The notes under the pieces: model-generated | Database searches by the model: none | Told to the model about the DNA's origin: nothing | Seen by the model: only the letters and a program-made list of their open reading frames with translations | Position numbers and translations under genes: made by a program | From: Streptomyces luteogriseus | GTDB lineage: Bacteria; Actinomycetota; Actinomycetes; Streptomycetales; Streptomycetaceae | Length of the DNA stretch: 64,000 nt | NCBI RefSeq assembly: GCF_014205055.1 | Contig: NZ_JACHMS010000001.1 | Span: 7,216,001-7,280,000 of the forward strand | Direction of reading: 5' to 3' | Part shown: positions 27,109 to 36,500 of the stretch, piece after piece | Layout of the letters: each line of letters opens with the position of its first letter | Numbering within the stretch: the stretch's first letter is position 1

Positions 27109-27863
27109 GCGAAGGCCTCCACCCGGACCCCGGAGGCCGCCAGGCGCTCGCGCACCCGGCGGGCCAGGTCCACCGCGCCCGGGGTGTCGCCGTGCAGGCA
27201 CAGGGACCGCGCGCGCACCTCGATGCGCGTCCCCGTGTGGGAGACGACCTCACCGGAACGGGCCAGGCCCAGCGAGCGCTCCACGACGGCGTCGGGGTCG
27301 GTGACCACGGCGCCCTCCAGGGTGCGCGGCACCAGGGTGCCCGCGTCGGTGTACGCCCGGTCCGCGAACGCCTCGGCGACGACCGGCAGTCCGGCCTTCC
27401 CGGCCAGCTCCAGCAGGCGTGAGCCGGGCAGTCCGAGGACGGGCAGCGCGGCGTCCGCGAGGAGCACGCCGTCGACGACCGCGGCGGCCTGCTCCTCGTC
27501 GTGCACCACCCGGTTGTAGAGCGCGCCGTGCGGTTTGACGTAGGCGACGCGGGCGCCGGCCGCCCGGGCGAAGACCTCCAGGGCGCCGATCTGGTAGGCG
27601 ACTTCGGCCGCCAGCTCGGCGGGCGGCACGTCCATCGCGCGCCGCCCGAACCCGGCCAGGTCCCGGTAGGACACCTGGGCGCCGATCCGGACGCCGCGCT
27701 CGGCCGCCAGCTCGCACACCCGGCGCATCGTGACCGCGTCCCCGGCGTGGAAGCCGCATGCCACGTTGGCGCTGGTGACGACGGACAGCAGCCGTTCGTC
27801 GTCGGTGAGCCGCCAGCGGCCGAAGCCCTCGCCGAGGTCGGCGTTCAGGTCGATCGAGGTCAT
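27105..27863 (-). CDS. pxpA: 5-oxoprolinase subunit PxpA (LamB/YcsF)
   Basis: The protein has 252 residues. It has the LamB/YcsF signature DLNADLGEGFG at residues 5-15, ANVACGFHAGDAVTMRR, YVKPHGALYNR and FADRAYTDAGTLVPR. It is the substrate-handling subunit of prokaryotic 5-oxoprolinase. It lies 15 bases after the DUF1445 gene. ATG 27863 is the only sensible start. Confidence 0.95.
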   Translation of the reverse strand: MTSIDLNADLGEGFGRWRLTDDERLLSVVTSANVACGFHAGDAVTMRRVCELAAERGVRIGAQVSYRDLAGFGRRAMDVPPAELAAEVAYQIGALEVFARAAGARVAYVKPHGALYNRVVHDEEQAAAVVDGVLLADAALPVLGLPGSRLLELAGKAGLPVVAEAFADRAYTDAGTLVPRTLEGAVVTDPDAVVERSLGLARSGEVVSHTGTRIEVRARSLCLHGDTPGAVDLARRVRERLAASGVRVEAFA

Positions 27864-27878
27864 GTGCCGTGTCTCCTG

Positions 27879-28712
27879 TCAGGCCACGCGGTACTGCTCG
27901 TCGCGGGCGTCGGTGAGGAACATCTGCCCCGGGGCGTGCGTGAGGGCGAACGGCGGACGCGAGGCCATCACGGCCGCCTGCGGGGTCACTCCGCAGGCCC
28001 AGAACACCGGTATGTCGTCCGGCTCGGCGTCCACCGGGTCCCCGAAGTCGGGGCTGCCGAGGTCGTCGATGCCGAGGCCCGCGGGATCGCCGCAGTGCAC
28101 CGGGCTGCCGTGCACCGCCGGCATGAGGCTGCTCTCCCGGATCGCCGCCGCCAGCTGCCGGGGCGGCACCGGCCGCATGGACACCACGAGGGGCCCGTGC
28201 AGCCGCCCCGCCGGACGGCACTGCCGACTGGTCACGTACATCGGGACGTTGCGGCCCTGCTCGACGTGGCGGATCGGGACGCCCGCCTCGCCCAGCGCCC
28301 ACTCGAAGGTGAAGCTGCACCCGATGAGGAACGACACCAGGTCGTTGCGCCAGTGGGCGCGCACGTCCGTCGGCTCGTCCACCAGCTCGCCGTCCCGCCA
28401 CACCCGGTAGCGCGGCAGGTCGGTGCGCAGGTCCGCGCCCTCGGCCAGCACGGTCGTCCAGGAGCCGGCGTCCGTGACGTCGAGGACCGGGCAGGGCTTG
28501 GGATTGCGCTGGCAGAACAGCAGCATGTCGTAGGCCCAGTCGGCGGGCACCGAGATCAGGTTGACCTGGGTGTGGCCCGCCGCGACTCCGGCCGTCGGAC
28601 CCGTCAGACCCTCCCGGAAGCGGGAGCGGGCCGTTCCGGGGCTCCACGCGCGTGCGTCCTCGTCGACGAGGACCACCGGACGGTCCTCGGTGCCGGTGCC
28701 CGTGTTGTTCAC
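27879..28712 (-). CDS. DUF1445 protein, putative hydro-lyase / D-glutamate cyclase-like
   Basis: The protein has 277 residues. It carries family hallmarks: GHTQVNLISVPADWAYDMLLFCQRNPKPCPVLDV, FLIGCSFTFEWAL, RNVPMYVTSRQC, MRPVPPRQLAAAI and FWACGVTPQAAVM. The mammalian DUF1445 domain protein is a D-glutamate cyclase (D-glutamate to 5-oxo-D-proline). Bacterial members are often only called hydro-lyases. Sitting between a transporter and pxpABC, a role in feeding 5-oxoproline (or a related lactam) to PxpABC is attractive but inferred. The start ATG 28712 overlaps the MFS gene by 4 bases. Confidence 0.85.
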   Translation of the reverse strand: MNNTGTGTEDRPVVLVDEDARAWSPGTARSRFREGLTGPTAGVAAGHTQVNLISVPADWAYDMLLFCQRNPKPCPVLDVTDAGSWTTVLAEGADLRTDLPRYRVWRDGELVDEPTDVRAHWRNDLVSFLIGCSFTFEWALGEAGVPIRHVEQGRNVPMYVTSRQCRPAGRLHGPLVVSMRPVPPRQLAAAIRESSLMPAVHGSPVHCGDPAGLGIDDLGSPDFGDPVDAEPDDIPVFWACGVTPQAAVMASRPPFALTHAPGQMFLTDARDEQYRVA

Positions 28713-30010
28713 GTGAGTTCCTTCCCGCGCGTCTCCGGCAGCCCGAGCAGGGCCAGGGCCGCGATGCCGTAGCCGATCGCGCCGAAGACCAGGGCGCCGC
28801 CGACGCCCCAGCTGTCGGCCAGGAACCCGACCATCGTCGGGAACACGGCGCCCACCGCGCGGCCGGTGTTGTACGTGAAGCCCTGCCCCGTCCCGCGCAC
28901 CGCCGTCGGGTACAGCTCGCTCAGGTAGGACCCGAAGCCGCTGAAGATCGCCGACATGCAGAACCCGAGCGGGAAACCGAGCATCAGGAGCAGGGTGTTG
29001 GCGCCGCTCGGGATGTTCGCGTACGCCAGGATGCAGAGCGCCGACAGCAGGGCGAAGAGCCAGATGTTGCGCCGCCGGCCCAGCTTGTCGGTGAGGTAGC
29101 CGCCGGTCAGGTAGCCGATGAAGGCGCCCGATATGAGGAACGTCAGATAGCCGCCGGTGCCGACGACCGACAGGTCACGCTCGGACTTCAGATACGTCGG
29201 CACCCAGGTGGCCAGCGTGTAGTAGCCGCCCTGGACACCGGTGGAGAGCAGTCCCGCGAAGAGGGTGATCCGCAGCAGGCCCGGCTTGAAGATCGCCGTG
29301 AACGAGCCCTTCTCCGCGCTCTGTTCACGCGCCGCGGCCGCCTCGGGGGCGTCGTGCACACTGCGCCGCAGCCAGATGACGAGCAGCGCGGGCAGCGCCC
29401 CGGTCCAGAACATGATGCGCCAGGCCAGGTCGTCGCCGGCCACCGAGAAGACCAGGGTGTAGACGATCACGGCGAGGCCCCAGCCCACGGCCCAGGAGCT
29501 CTGGATCGCGCCGAGCGTGCGGCCCCGGTGCTTGGCGCTCGCGTACTCGGCGACCAGAATCGCGCCGACCGCCCACTCGCCGCCGAAACCGAGGCCCTGG
29601 AGGGCGCGGAAGACCAGCAGGGTCTCGTAGTTGGGCGCGAAACCGCAGGCGACGGTGAACACCGCGTAGGTGATCACCGTGACCATCAGGGCCCGCACCC
29701 GGCCGACGCGGTCCGCCAGTACGCCCGCTAGGGCGCCGCCGACGGCGGAGACCACCAGCGTGACCGTGGTGAAGAGACCGGTCTGGCCGCTGTTCAGGCC
29801 GAAGTAGGCGGACAGCGCGACCATGCTCAGCGGCAGCGTGAAGTAGTCGTACGAGTCCAGGGCATAGCCGCCGAAGGCGCCGGTGAAGGCGCGTCGGCCG
29901 CGCGGGCCAAGGGCGCGCAGCCAGCCGAACGCCCCGTCGTCCGAGGTGGGTTCGGTGGTCGCGGGGCGTGGGTCGTCGATCTGGGCCTGCGGTGGAGGGG
30001 TCGTGCTCAT
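28709..30010 (-). CDS. MFS transporter of the oxoproline operon
   Basis: The protein has 433 residues and 12 membrane segments. It has the MFS loop GVLADRVGRVRALM after TM2, RALQGLGFGGEWAVGAILVAEY in TM4-5, and GYLTDKLGRRRN at the mid-loop. The pattern resembles the metabolite:H+ symporter/NanT-like branch that carries organic acids. It is first gene of the operon. Start: ATG 30010 with GAGGTG just upstream. A GntR operator (30143-30159) precedes it, so import of the operon substrate is the likely role. Confidence 0.88.
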   Translation of the reverse strand: MSTTPPPQAQIDDPRPATTEPTSDDGAFGWLRALGPRGRRAFTGAFGGYALDSYDYFTLPLSMVALSAYFGLNSGQTGLFTTVTLVVSAVGGALAGVLADRVGRVRALMVTVITYAVFTVACGFAPNYETLLVFRALQGLGFGGEWAVGAILVAEYASAKHRGRTLGAIQSSWAVGWGLAVIVYTLVFSVAGDDLAWRIMFWTGALPALLVIWLRRSVHDAPEAAAAREQSAEKGSFTAIFKPGLLRITLFAGLLSTGVQGGYYTLATWVPTYLKSERDLSVVGTGGYLTFLISGAFIGYLTGGYLTDKLGRRRNIWLFALLSALCILAYANIPSGANTLLLMLGFPLGFCMSAIFSGFGSYLSELYPTAVRGTGQGFTYNTGRAVGAVFPTMVGFLADSWGVGGALVFGAIGYGIAALALLGLPETRGKELT

Positions 30011-30142
30011 GGGCACCTCGCAGAGGGAGGACGGAGGGTGCTTCGGGGTGAGCCGTGCCGTACGGAGGCGGTCGGCGCCGCGGTGGGGAAAGCGGTGGGG
30101 AAAGCGACCCCGCCGCCGCGACGCTGTGCGTAGCACCGTAGA

Positions 30143-30159
30143 GGATTGTTCAACGATCC
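30143..30159. promoter_or_regulatory. GntR/FCD operator between the MFS operon and gntR
   Basis: GGATTGTT-C-AACGATCC is an 8+1+8 palindrome with one mismatch. It lies 50 bases before the gntR start and 133 bases before the MFS start. It matches the short palindromes bound by FadR/FCD-type GntR proteins. Confidence 0.72.
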
Positions 30160-30208
30160 CTCAATACCCATGTTGGTTCGTTTTTGTGATCTGCGATTGA
30201 ATTCCGGC

Positions 30209-30904
30209 ATGGCAGAGCAGCTGAAGGACCTCGCCGACGACCGGGCTCTCCTGGGACGCACCAGCACCGCGGAACGGGTCTCGGACATCCTCAGGAGCCG
30301 CATCGCCGAGGGCTACTTCCCGCCCGGGACCCGCCTGTCGGAGGACAGCATCGGCGGCGCGCTCGGCGTCTCCCGCAACACCCTGCGCGAGGCGTTCCGG
30401 CTGCTCACGCACGAGCGCCTGCTCGTCCACGAGCTGAACCGGGGCGTCTTCGTCCGGGTCCTGACCGTGGAGGACGTCGAGGACATCTACCGCACCCGGC
30501 GGCTCGTCGAGTGTGCCGTCGTCCGCGGTCTCGGCGAGCCGCCGTACGGCCTGGACGGGCTCGCCGGGGCGGTCGAGGAGGGGCGGACCGCGGCCCGGGA
30601 AGGTGACTGGAAAGCGGTGGGAACCGCGAACATCCACTTCCACCGGGAACTGGTCGCCCTCGCCGCGAGCGAGCGCACCGCCGAGCTGATGCGGAGCGTC
30701 TTCGCCGAACTGCGGCTGGCCTTCCATGTGGTGGACGAGCCGCAGCGGCTGCACGAGCCGTACATCGCACGAAATGTCGCGATTCTCGCGGCTCTTCAGG
30801 GCGGGGACCGTGAGGAGGCCGAGCGCCTGCTCGCCGGGTACCTCGACGACTCGCTGGAACGCGTGGTCGAGGTGTACCGGCGGCGGGTCGGCGAGGACGG
30901 CTGA
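30209..30904 (+). CDS. GntR-family regulator, FCD subfamily
   Basis: The protein has 231 residues. An N-terminal winged HTH (SDILRSRIAEGYFPPGTRLSEDSIGGALGVSRNTLREAFRLL, residues 26-67) is joined to an all-helical FCD domain with metal/ligand His residues (NIHFHRELVALA, IARNVAILAALQGGD). Divergent from the MFS-DUF1445-pxpABC operon, it probably represses that operon and itself through the palindrome at 30143-30159. The inducer is probably an organic or amino acid. The ATG at 30209 lacks a good ribosome site. The 3' end is the seed of a 34-base tandem array. Confidence 0.92.
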   Translation: MAEQLKDLADDRALLGRTSTAERVSDILRSRIAEGYFPPGTRLSEDSIGGALGVSRNTLREAFRLLTHERLLVHELNRGVFVRVLTVEDVEDIYRTRRLVECAVVRGLGEPPYGLDGLAGAVEEGRTAAREGDWKAVGTANIHFHRELVALAASERTAELMRSVFAELRLAFHVVDEPQRLHEPYIARNVAILAALQGGDREEAERLLAGYLDDSLERVVEVYRRRVGEDG

Positions 30905-31026
30905 GGGCGGCGTTCAGGGGGTCGGCGAGGGCGGCTGAGGGCGGTGTTCAGGGAGTTGGCGGGGGCGGCTGAGGGCGGCGGCCGAGGGATGGGCGGGGGC
31001 GGCTGAGGGCTGCGGTCCGGGGGGCG
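30899..31026. repeat. 34-base tandem repeat, four units
   Basis: Units lie at 30899-30932, 30933-30966, 30967-31000 and a partial 31001-31026, each beginning GGCTGAGGGC. The first unit contains the last codon and stop of the GntR gene, so the array seems to have grown by duplicating that gene's 3' end. It separates gntR from the SMC-like operon. Confidence 0.85.
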
Positions 31027-31062
31027 TACCGCGTCGTTTGGGTTGTTGTCAGACCCAGGACC

Positions 31063-31068
31063 TAGTCT
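31063..31068 (+). promoter_or_regulatory. -10 element of a likely leaderless promoter
   Basis: TAGTCT ends seven bases before the GTG at 31076, and no ribosome site is present, so transcription probably starts at or next to the GTG. This gives a leaderless transcript for the SMC-like operon. A TTGGGT 19 bases upstream is a weak -35. Confidence 0.55.
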
Positions 31069-31075
31069 GTGCACC

Positions 31076-32602
31076 GTGACTTCGCCTGCATCGACGGACA
31101 GCGTTCCGCCCCAGCTCAGCGCGGGGCCGCGCCCCGCCCCGGGGCCGGCCGCCGACGAGGGCCTGGCGCGGCGCCTGCGCGCGCTCGCCTGCACCGCGCC
31201 GTTGCACGACCTGGACGTGCGCAAGGCCAACCTGGCCGGCGAGTACTCGGTGTACGGCATGGCGGAGGTCGCCCTCGCGGCCATCGACCTGGTCACCCTC
31301 AACATGGACTTCGACACGGGCGCGGACCACGACCAGATCGTGGCCCGGCTCATCCCGCGCATCGCCGCCCAGGCCCCGCAGCGGCCCGCCGCCGAGCACG
31401 AGCGGGTGGCCCGCTGGGTCCTGGAGAACCTGATCAACGTCGGCAGCGTCGACCGCGGCTTCCGCGCGGTGTACGGCACGTTCGGCGCGGACGGCACCTA
31501 TGTGCGCCGCGACTACGACTTCAAGCTGATCGAGGAGGTCCCGGGCCCCGGCGGCACGGTCTACCTCCGTACGACGGACGAGGCGGTCAACGTCCTCGTC
31601 GGCGCCCTCGACACGGACGTCACCAGCGCACAGATCGCCGCCGAGGTCAAGCTCGAGGTGCTGATCAGCCGCGGTCGGCTCGCCGACGCCCAGCTCGCGG
31701 CCGAACAGGCCCGCTACCGCACCGTGCAGTACTCCGAGACCCTGCGCCGCGCCCTGGACGCCACCCGGCGCAACGTGCGCGCGGTGGACTGGCTCTCCGC
31801 CGTGCCCGACATGATCGCCGAGGCGCTGGAGCACGTCGCCGACCGCTACCGCCACGAGAACGCGATCCTCACCAACATCCGCAAGGCACGGGACGAGTCC
31901 GAGGACCCGGAGCAGAAGCGCCGCGCCGCCGAGCTCGTCGACATCGTCAAGGACTGCATCCGCCGGCACACACAGTTGCAGTCCCGGCTGCTGGAGGCCG
32001 GACCGCTGTTCCGCGCCGAGCAGGACCGGCAGGCCTTCGCCACGCCGATGACCACGTCCGGGCTGGACCTCTACGGGCATCTCGTCTCGCCCGTCCTCCC
32101 GCTGCCGCTGGAGCAGGCCGTCCGCGTCACCGACGCCTTCTTCGGCCGCGGCACCGGGCTGCGCACACCGGTGTCCGTCCGGGTCGGCGACCTGGTCGAC
32201 ATACTGCTGACGCCGCCGGTGGAACGGGAGCACCTGGGTGCGGAGATGCCCGAGCCGGACCTGATCGCCACGCCGGACGACAGCCGGTTCAGCGAGGAGC
32301 AGATGGCGGCGGCGCAGGAACTCCTCGACCTGCCGGCGGACGCGCCGCGCCGGTTGTCGGGGCTGCTGGCACAGGCCCGGCGGCAGGACCCCGAGCTGCC
32401 GTACCTGGTCGCCCTGCTGGCGGTGCACGCCGCCAGCCCGCCGGTCGGCACGGCCTATCGCCAGGGCGAGCAGAAGCTGCTGTTCGCCGTGGACGACGGG
32501 ACCGAGCTCGACGACCCGGAGTTCGGCGGGGCGGACCTGATCGTCGGTACCGCACTGCTGGACGCGGCGGGGATGGCGGCGGACCGGACGGAAGCAGCAT
32601 GA
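31076..32602 (+). CDS. Kleisin-like subunit of an SMC-like (MukF/MksF/JetA-type) complex
   Basis: The protein has 508 residues, soluble and mostly helical. No signal or membrane segment is seen. A central region (FKLIEEV ... LRTTDEAVNVLV, then long charged helices with EQARYRTVQYSETLRRALDATRRNVRAVDW) resembles the layout of MukF/MksF/JetA kleisins: N-terminal winged region, helical middle and C-terminal docking domain. The direct sequence match is weak, and the call depends on position as first gene before a KITE-like protein and an SMC-like ATPase. Start: GTG 31076, probably leaderless. The next gene begins 31 bases after the stop. Confidence 0.6.
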   Translation: MTSPASTDSVPPQLSAGPRPAPGPAADEGLARRLRALACTAPLHDLDVRKANLAGEYSVYGMAEVALAAIDLVTLNMDFDTGADHDQIVARLIPRIAAQAPQRPAAEHERVARWVLENLINVGSVDRGFRAVYGTFGADGTYVRRDYDFKLIEEVPGPGGTVYLRTTDEAVNVLVGALDTDVTSAQIAAEVKLEVLISRGRLADAQLAAEQARYRTVQYSETLRRALDATRRNVRAVDWLSAVPDMIAEALEHVADRYRHENAILTNIRKARDESEDPEQKRRAAELVDIVKDCIRRHTQLQSRLLEAGPLFRAEQDRQAFATPMTTSGLDLYGHLVSPVLPLPLEQAVRVTDAFFGRGTGLRTPVSVRVGDLVDILLTPPVEREHLGAEMPEPDLIATPDDSRFSEEQMAAAQELLDLPADAPRRLSGLLAQARRQDPELPYLVALLAVHAASPPVGTAYRQGEQKLLFAVDDGTELDDPEFGGADLIVGTALLDAAGMAADRTEAA

Positions 32603-32633
32603 GTCAGTACGAGTGGCACAAGGAGTCCCGACC

Positions 32634-33515
32634 GTGAGCGAGCATGTCGAGTGGAGCGAGCCGGACGGACCGGCGACCCCGGCCGGCGCCGCCGTCACTC
32701 CCGCGGACGCCGCCGACGCGGCTCGGCTCGTGTCGTTCGGCCTGCAGCCCAAACTGCAGCCCGCCCGTGACCAGGAGTACGCGGACCTGCTGCGGCGGTA
32801 CCGCGAGGACCCGGCCTTCGCGCGGCTCGCCGACGCCGTGGCGACCGGGCTCGGGCTGATCGTGCTGGAGGTGTCCCCGCGCGCGGGCATGGCCGTGACC
32901 GCCGCCGAGGACTCGGTGTTCGCCGTCCGCATGGGCGACTACGCGCGTCGTACGTCCGCCGACGGCGGCGACCGGTTCCTGCACGGGCTCGCCCACCTCG
33001 CCGTCGCCGCCATGGCGTTCCCGCGCCCCGAGGACCTCGCCGACGACGGCTACATCGGCCGCGTCTCGGTCAACGGCGTGGACGCCTTCGTGCGCCAGGC
33101 CTGCCGCCGCCTGGAGGAGCGGGCCGACGAGCAGGGCGAGAACACCGACCCGGCGACCGACGCACCCGGCCTGGAGGCCGCCTGGCGGATCTGGGTGCGG
33201 CGCAGCGCGACCGGTGCCACCAAGGACGCCCGCCGCCTGGCCGGTTCGACCACCGGCATCGTCGCCAAGGCCGTCGCCTTCCTCACCGACTCCGGATTCC
33301 TGCAGCGCACCGGCGACGACCACGGCGGCACCTACCGCACCACCGCCCGCTACCAGCTCCAGGTCCGCGACATGGCCGGCAGCGCCGCCATGGCCGAGCT
33401 GCTGGAGCTGGGCGTCGTCCCGGTCACCGACGGCACGCCGACGCTGCTGCCCGCCGAGGAGAGCGACGACCTGGAGCTGGTCGCCGACGCCGGGCTGCCG
33501 TTCCACTCCTCCTGA
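32634..33515 (+). CDS. KITE-like winged-helix subunit (MukE/MksE/JetB-type)
   Basis: The protein has 293 residues. An LLRRYREDPAFARLADAVATGLGLIVLEVS region, followed by SVFAVRM and a helical FLHGLAHLAVAAMAFP segment, resembles MksE/JetB (DUF4194-type) proteins. Two winged-helix-like parts follow; the second is KAVAFLTDSGFLQRTGDDHGGTYRTTARYQLQVRDM. The expected role is a dimer bridging kleisin and SMC heads on DNA. Start: GTG 32634 with AGGAG eight bases upstream; an upstream in-frame start at 32613 is less likely. It sits between the kleisin-like and SMC-like genes. Confidence 0.65.
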   Translation: MSEHVEWSEPDGPATPAGAAVTPADAADAARLVSFGLQPKLQPARDQEYADLLRRYREDPAFARLADAVATGLGLIVLEVSPRAGMAVTAAEDSVFAVRMGDYARRTSADGGDRFLHGLAHLAVAAMAFPRPEDLADDGYIGRVSVNGVDAFVRQACRRLEERADEQGENTDPATDAPGLEAAWRIWVRRSATGATKDARRLAGSTTGIVAKAVAFLTDSGFLQRTGDDHGGTYRTTARYQLQVRDMAGSAAMAELLELGVVPVTDGTPTLLPAEESDDLELVADAGLPFHSS

Positions 33516-33550
33516 ACTCCCCATCTCACGAAGACTTACGAGAGTCCGCC

Positions 33551-36500
33551 ATGTACGAGCTGTCCCGGGTCCGCCTCTACTCGATCGGGCCCGCCGGTGC
33601 GCGCTACGCCGACACCGTGCTTGACCTGCGGGGGGTGGGCGAGATCGTGCCCGACCCCGCGCCCACGCAGGCGGAGTTCTTCGAGGAGGAGCCGGTCGGC
33701 CCGCCACGCCGGCCCGCCCCCGCGGGTGTGCTCTTCCTGGAGAACGGCGGCGGCAAGTCGGTGCTGCTCAAGCTGATCTTCTCCGTGATGCTGCCGGGCC
33801 ACCGCAACACCCTGGGCGGCGCCAGCTCCGGCGTGCTGCGCAAGTTCCTCCTGGCCGACGACTGCGGGCACGTGGCGCTGGAGTGGCAGCACGTGCTGAC
33901 CGGCGAGTGCGTCGTCGTCGGCAAGGTCAGCGAGTGGCGCGGACGGCAGGTCTCCAACGACCCGCGGAAGTTCGCCGAGGCCTGGTACTCCTTCCGGCCC
34001 GGGCCCGGACTCAGCCTGGACGGACTCCCGGTGGCGGAGTCCACCGCCGTACGGGCCCCGGTCGAGGGCCAGTCCACTGCGCGCGGGCGGCGCCGCACCA
34101 TGAAGGGCTTCCGCGACGCCCTCACCGAGGCGGGCAAGACCTACCCGCACCTGGAGGTGCACTGGGAGGAGACTCACGACCGCTGGATCGAGCATCTCGG
34201 CGACCTCGGCCTCGACCCCGAACTCTTCCGCTACCAGCGCGAGATGAACGCCGACGAGGGCGAGGCAGCCGGCCTCTTCGCGGTCAAGAAGGACGCCGAC
34301 TTCACCGACCTGCTGCTGCGCGCCGTCACCGACACCCGCGACACCGACGGGCTCGCCGACCTGGTCAGCGGCTTCGGCAACAAGCTGGGCCGACGCGCCG
34401 AACTGATCGCCGAACGCGACTTCACCGCCGGGTCCGTCGACCTCCTCGGGCGGATCGTCGAGGCCGCCGAGGCTCGCTCCCGCGCGCGTGACATCCATGC
34501 CGGAGCCGAGCGCCGTACCCGGACCCTGGCCCGCAGACTGTCCGCGCGCGGCGTGCAGGAGCGGATCCGGGCCGCAGACCTGGCCCAGCGGGTCACCGCC
34601 GCCGCCTACGCCGTCACGCACGCCGAGGCGGCCCGCGAGCGCAGCGCGCTGATCTCCGCCGAACTCGCCTACCGGCACGCCTCGCTCGCGCTCGCCGGGG
34701 CCGAGAAGTCAGCCGCCGCGCAGAAGCGCGAGCTCGCCGACGCCCGCACGCTGTACTCGGCGTGGCAGGCCGCCGAGGCCGTGCTGCGCCACCGCGCCGC
34801 CTCCGACCGCGTCACCCGCGTCTCCGCGGCCATCCAGGAGGCCGAGCGGGACGCCGCCCCCGCCCTGGCCGCCCGCTCCAAGGCCGCCGTCGACCTCGTG
34901 GGGGCCCTGCACGCGGCCGCGGAGAAGGCGGAGAGCCACGCCAACGAGGAGGAGGAGCGCTCCGCCGCCCTCCAGGAGGTCAGCGACGCGGCCTACCGCG
35001 ACTCCACCGCGGCCGCCACCCAGGCCCAGCGCGCCCGCAGCGAGATCGGCCACCTAAAGCAGCGCCTCGCCGAGGTCGAACAGGAGACCGCCGAGGCGGT
35101 CCGGGCCGGCTGGCTCGACGACTCCGCGCCCGACGCCGACCCGGCCCGCGCGGCCCTGGCCGCCAGCGACGCCGAGAAGACCGCCGTCGCGGCCTGGGAC
35201 GCCGCCCGCGAGGCGTCCCGCCGGGCCTCGGAGCACGCTCGCGAAGCCGCTTCCACCGAGAGCCGCGCCGAACTGACCGCGGCCCGCGCGGCCGACGCTG
35301 CCACGGCGGCGGAGCGGTCGTACGAGGCCGAGCGCCGCACCGCCGAGGCACTGGCGCGCGAGGAGCGGCTGGCGGAACTGCTCAGCCTGCCCCCGGAGGC
35401 CCGCCCGGGCATCCCGCAACCCCGCCACGGCACCGACAGCGGGCCCGTCGCACCCCCCGCCTCCGGCGAGGAGGGCCTCACCCCGGAGGAACTCGACCGC
35501 TTCGCCGACGACCTGCGCGACCTGCTCGACGACGCCGTCTCCTCCGCCGAGCGGCAACTGTTCGACCTGCGCACGGCCGCCGCCGACGACTCCCGCATCC
35601 TCGGCGCGCTCGGGGACGGCGGGCTGCTCCCGCCCGGCCCGGACGTGCTGGCCACCGTCGAGTTCCTCGGCGAGCACGGCATCCCCGCGCTGCCCGGCTG
35701 GCGCTACCTCGCCCAGGCCGTCGACCCGGCCGACCACGCGCGCGTGCTGGCCGCCCGGCCCGAACTCGTCGACGGCGTGATCATCACCGACCCCGACTCC
35801 CACGCACGCGCCCGGGAGGCGCTGGGAGACGCGGCCCTGCTGCCCCGTTCCGCCGTGGCGGTCGGCACCGCCGCCGCCCTGCTCGCCCCGACGCCCGCCC
35901 CGGACTCCGACAGCGGCGACGTGTTCCTCGTGCCGCCGAACCCGGCCATGCACGACGAGCACGCCGCCGACGAGGAGCGGCAGGCGCTGCGCGCCCGGGC
36001 CACCGAGCGGGACGAGGAGATCCGCACCCTCGCCGCCCGGCTCGGCAAGGACCGCGAACTGGCCGCCCGGCTCGCCTCCTGGCGCACCGGCTGCCCCGCC
36101 GGCCGGCTGACCGAACTGGCCCGGGCGGCCCACGACAGCCGCGCGTTCGCCGAGGAGTCGGAGGCCGAACTGGCCGAGGCCCGGACGGTACGGGCCGAGG
36201 CCGACGAGGTCGCCGCCGAGGCCGCTCACGTCCGGGACGAGCGGCAGGAGGCCGCCCAGAAGGCCCGCCGCTCCGCAGACGCCCTGGCCGGGCTCGCCTT
36301 CCGGCTGCGCGAACGGGCCGGCTGGCAGGCCAAACTGCGCGAACTGGCCGACGAGGCCGCCGAGTCCGAGGCGAGCGCCCAGTCCTGCCTGGAGCGGGCC
36401 CGGGCCGCGGACGAGGACCGGCGCGCCGCCCAGCGCGGCGCCGACGACACCCGCCGTACCGCCCGCGCGCTGCGCGCCGAGCGCTCCGAGATCGCGGGCG

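Noticed and set aside
30899..31026. CRISPR-like repeat array
   Set aside because: The 34-base units are directly contiguous, without spacers, and no cas genes are present.
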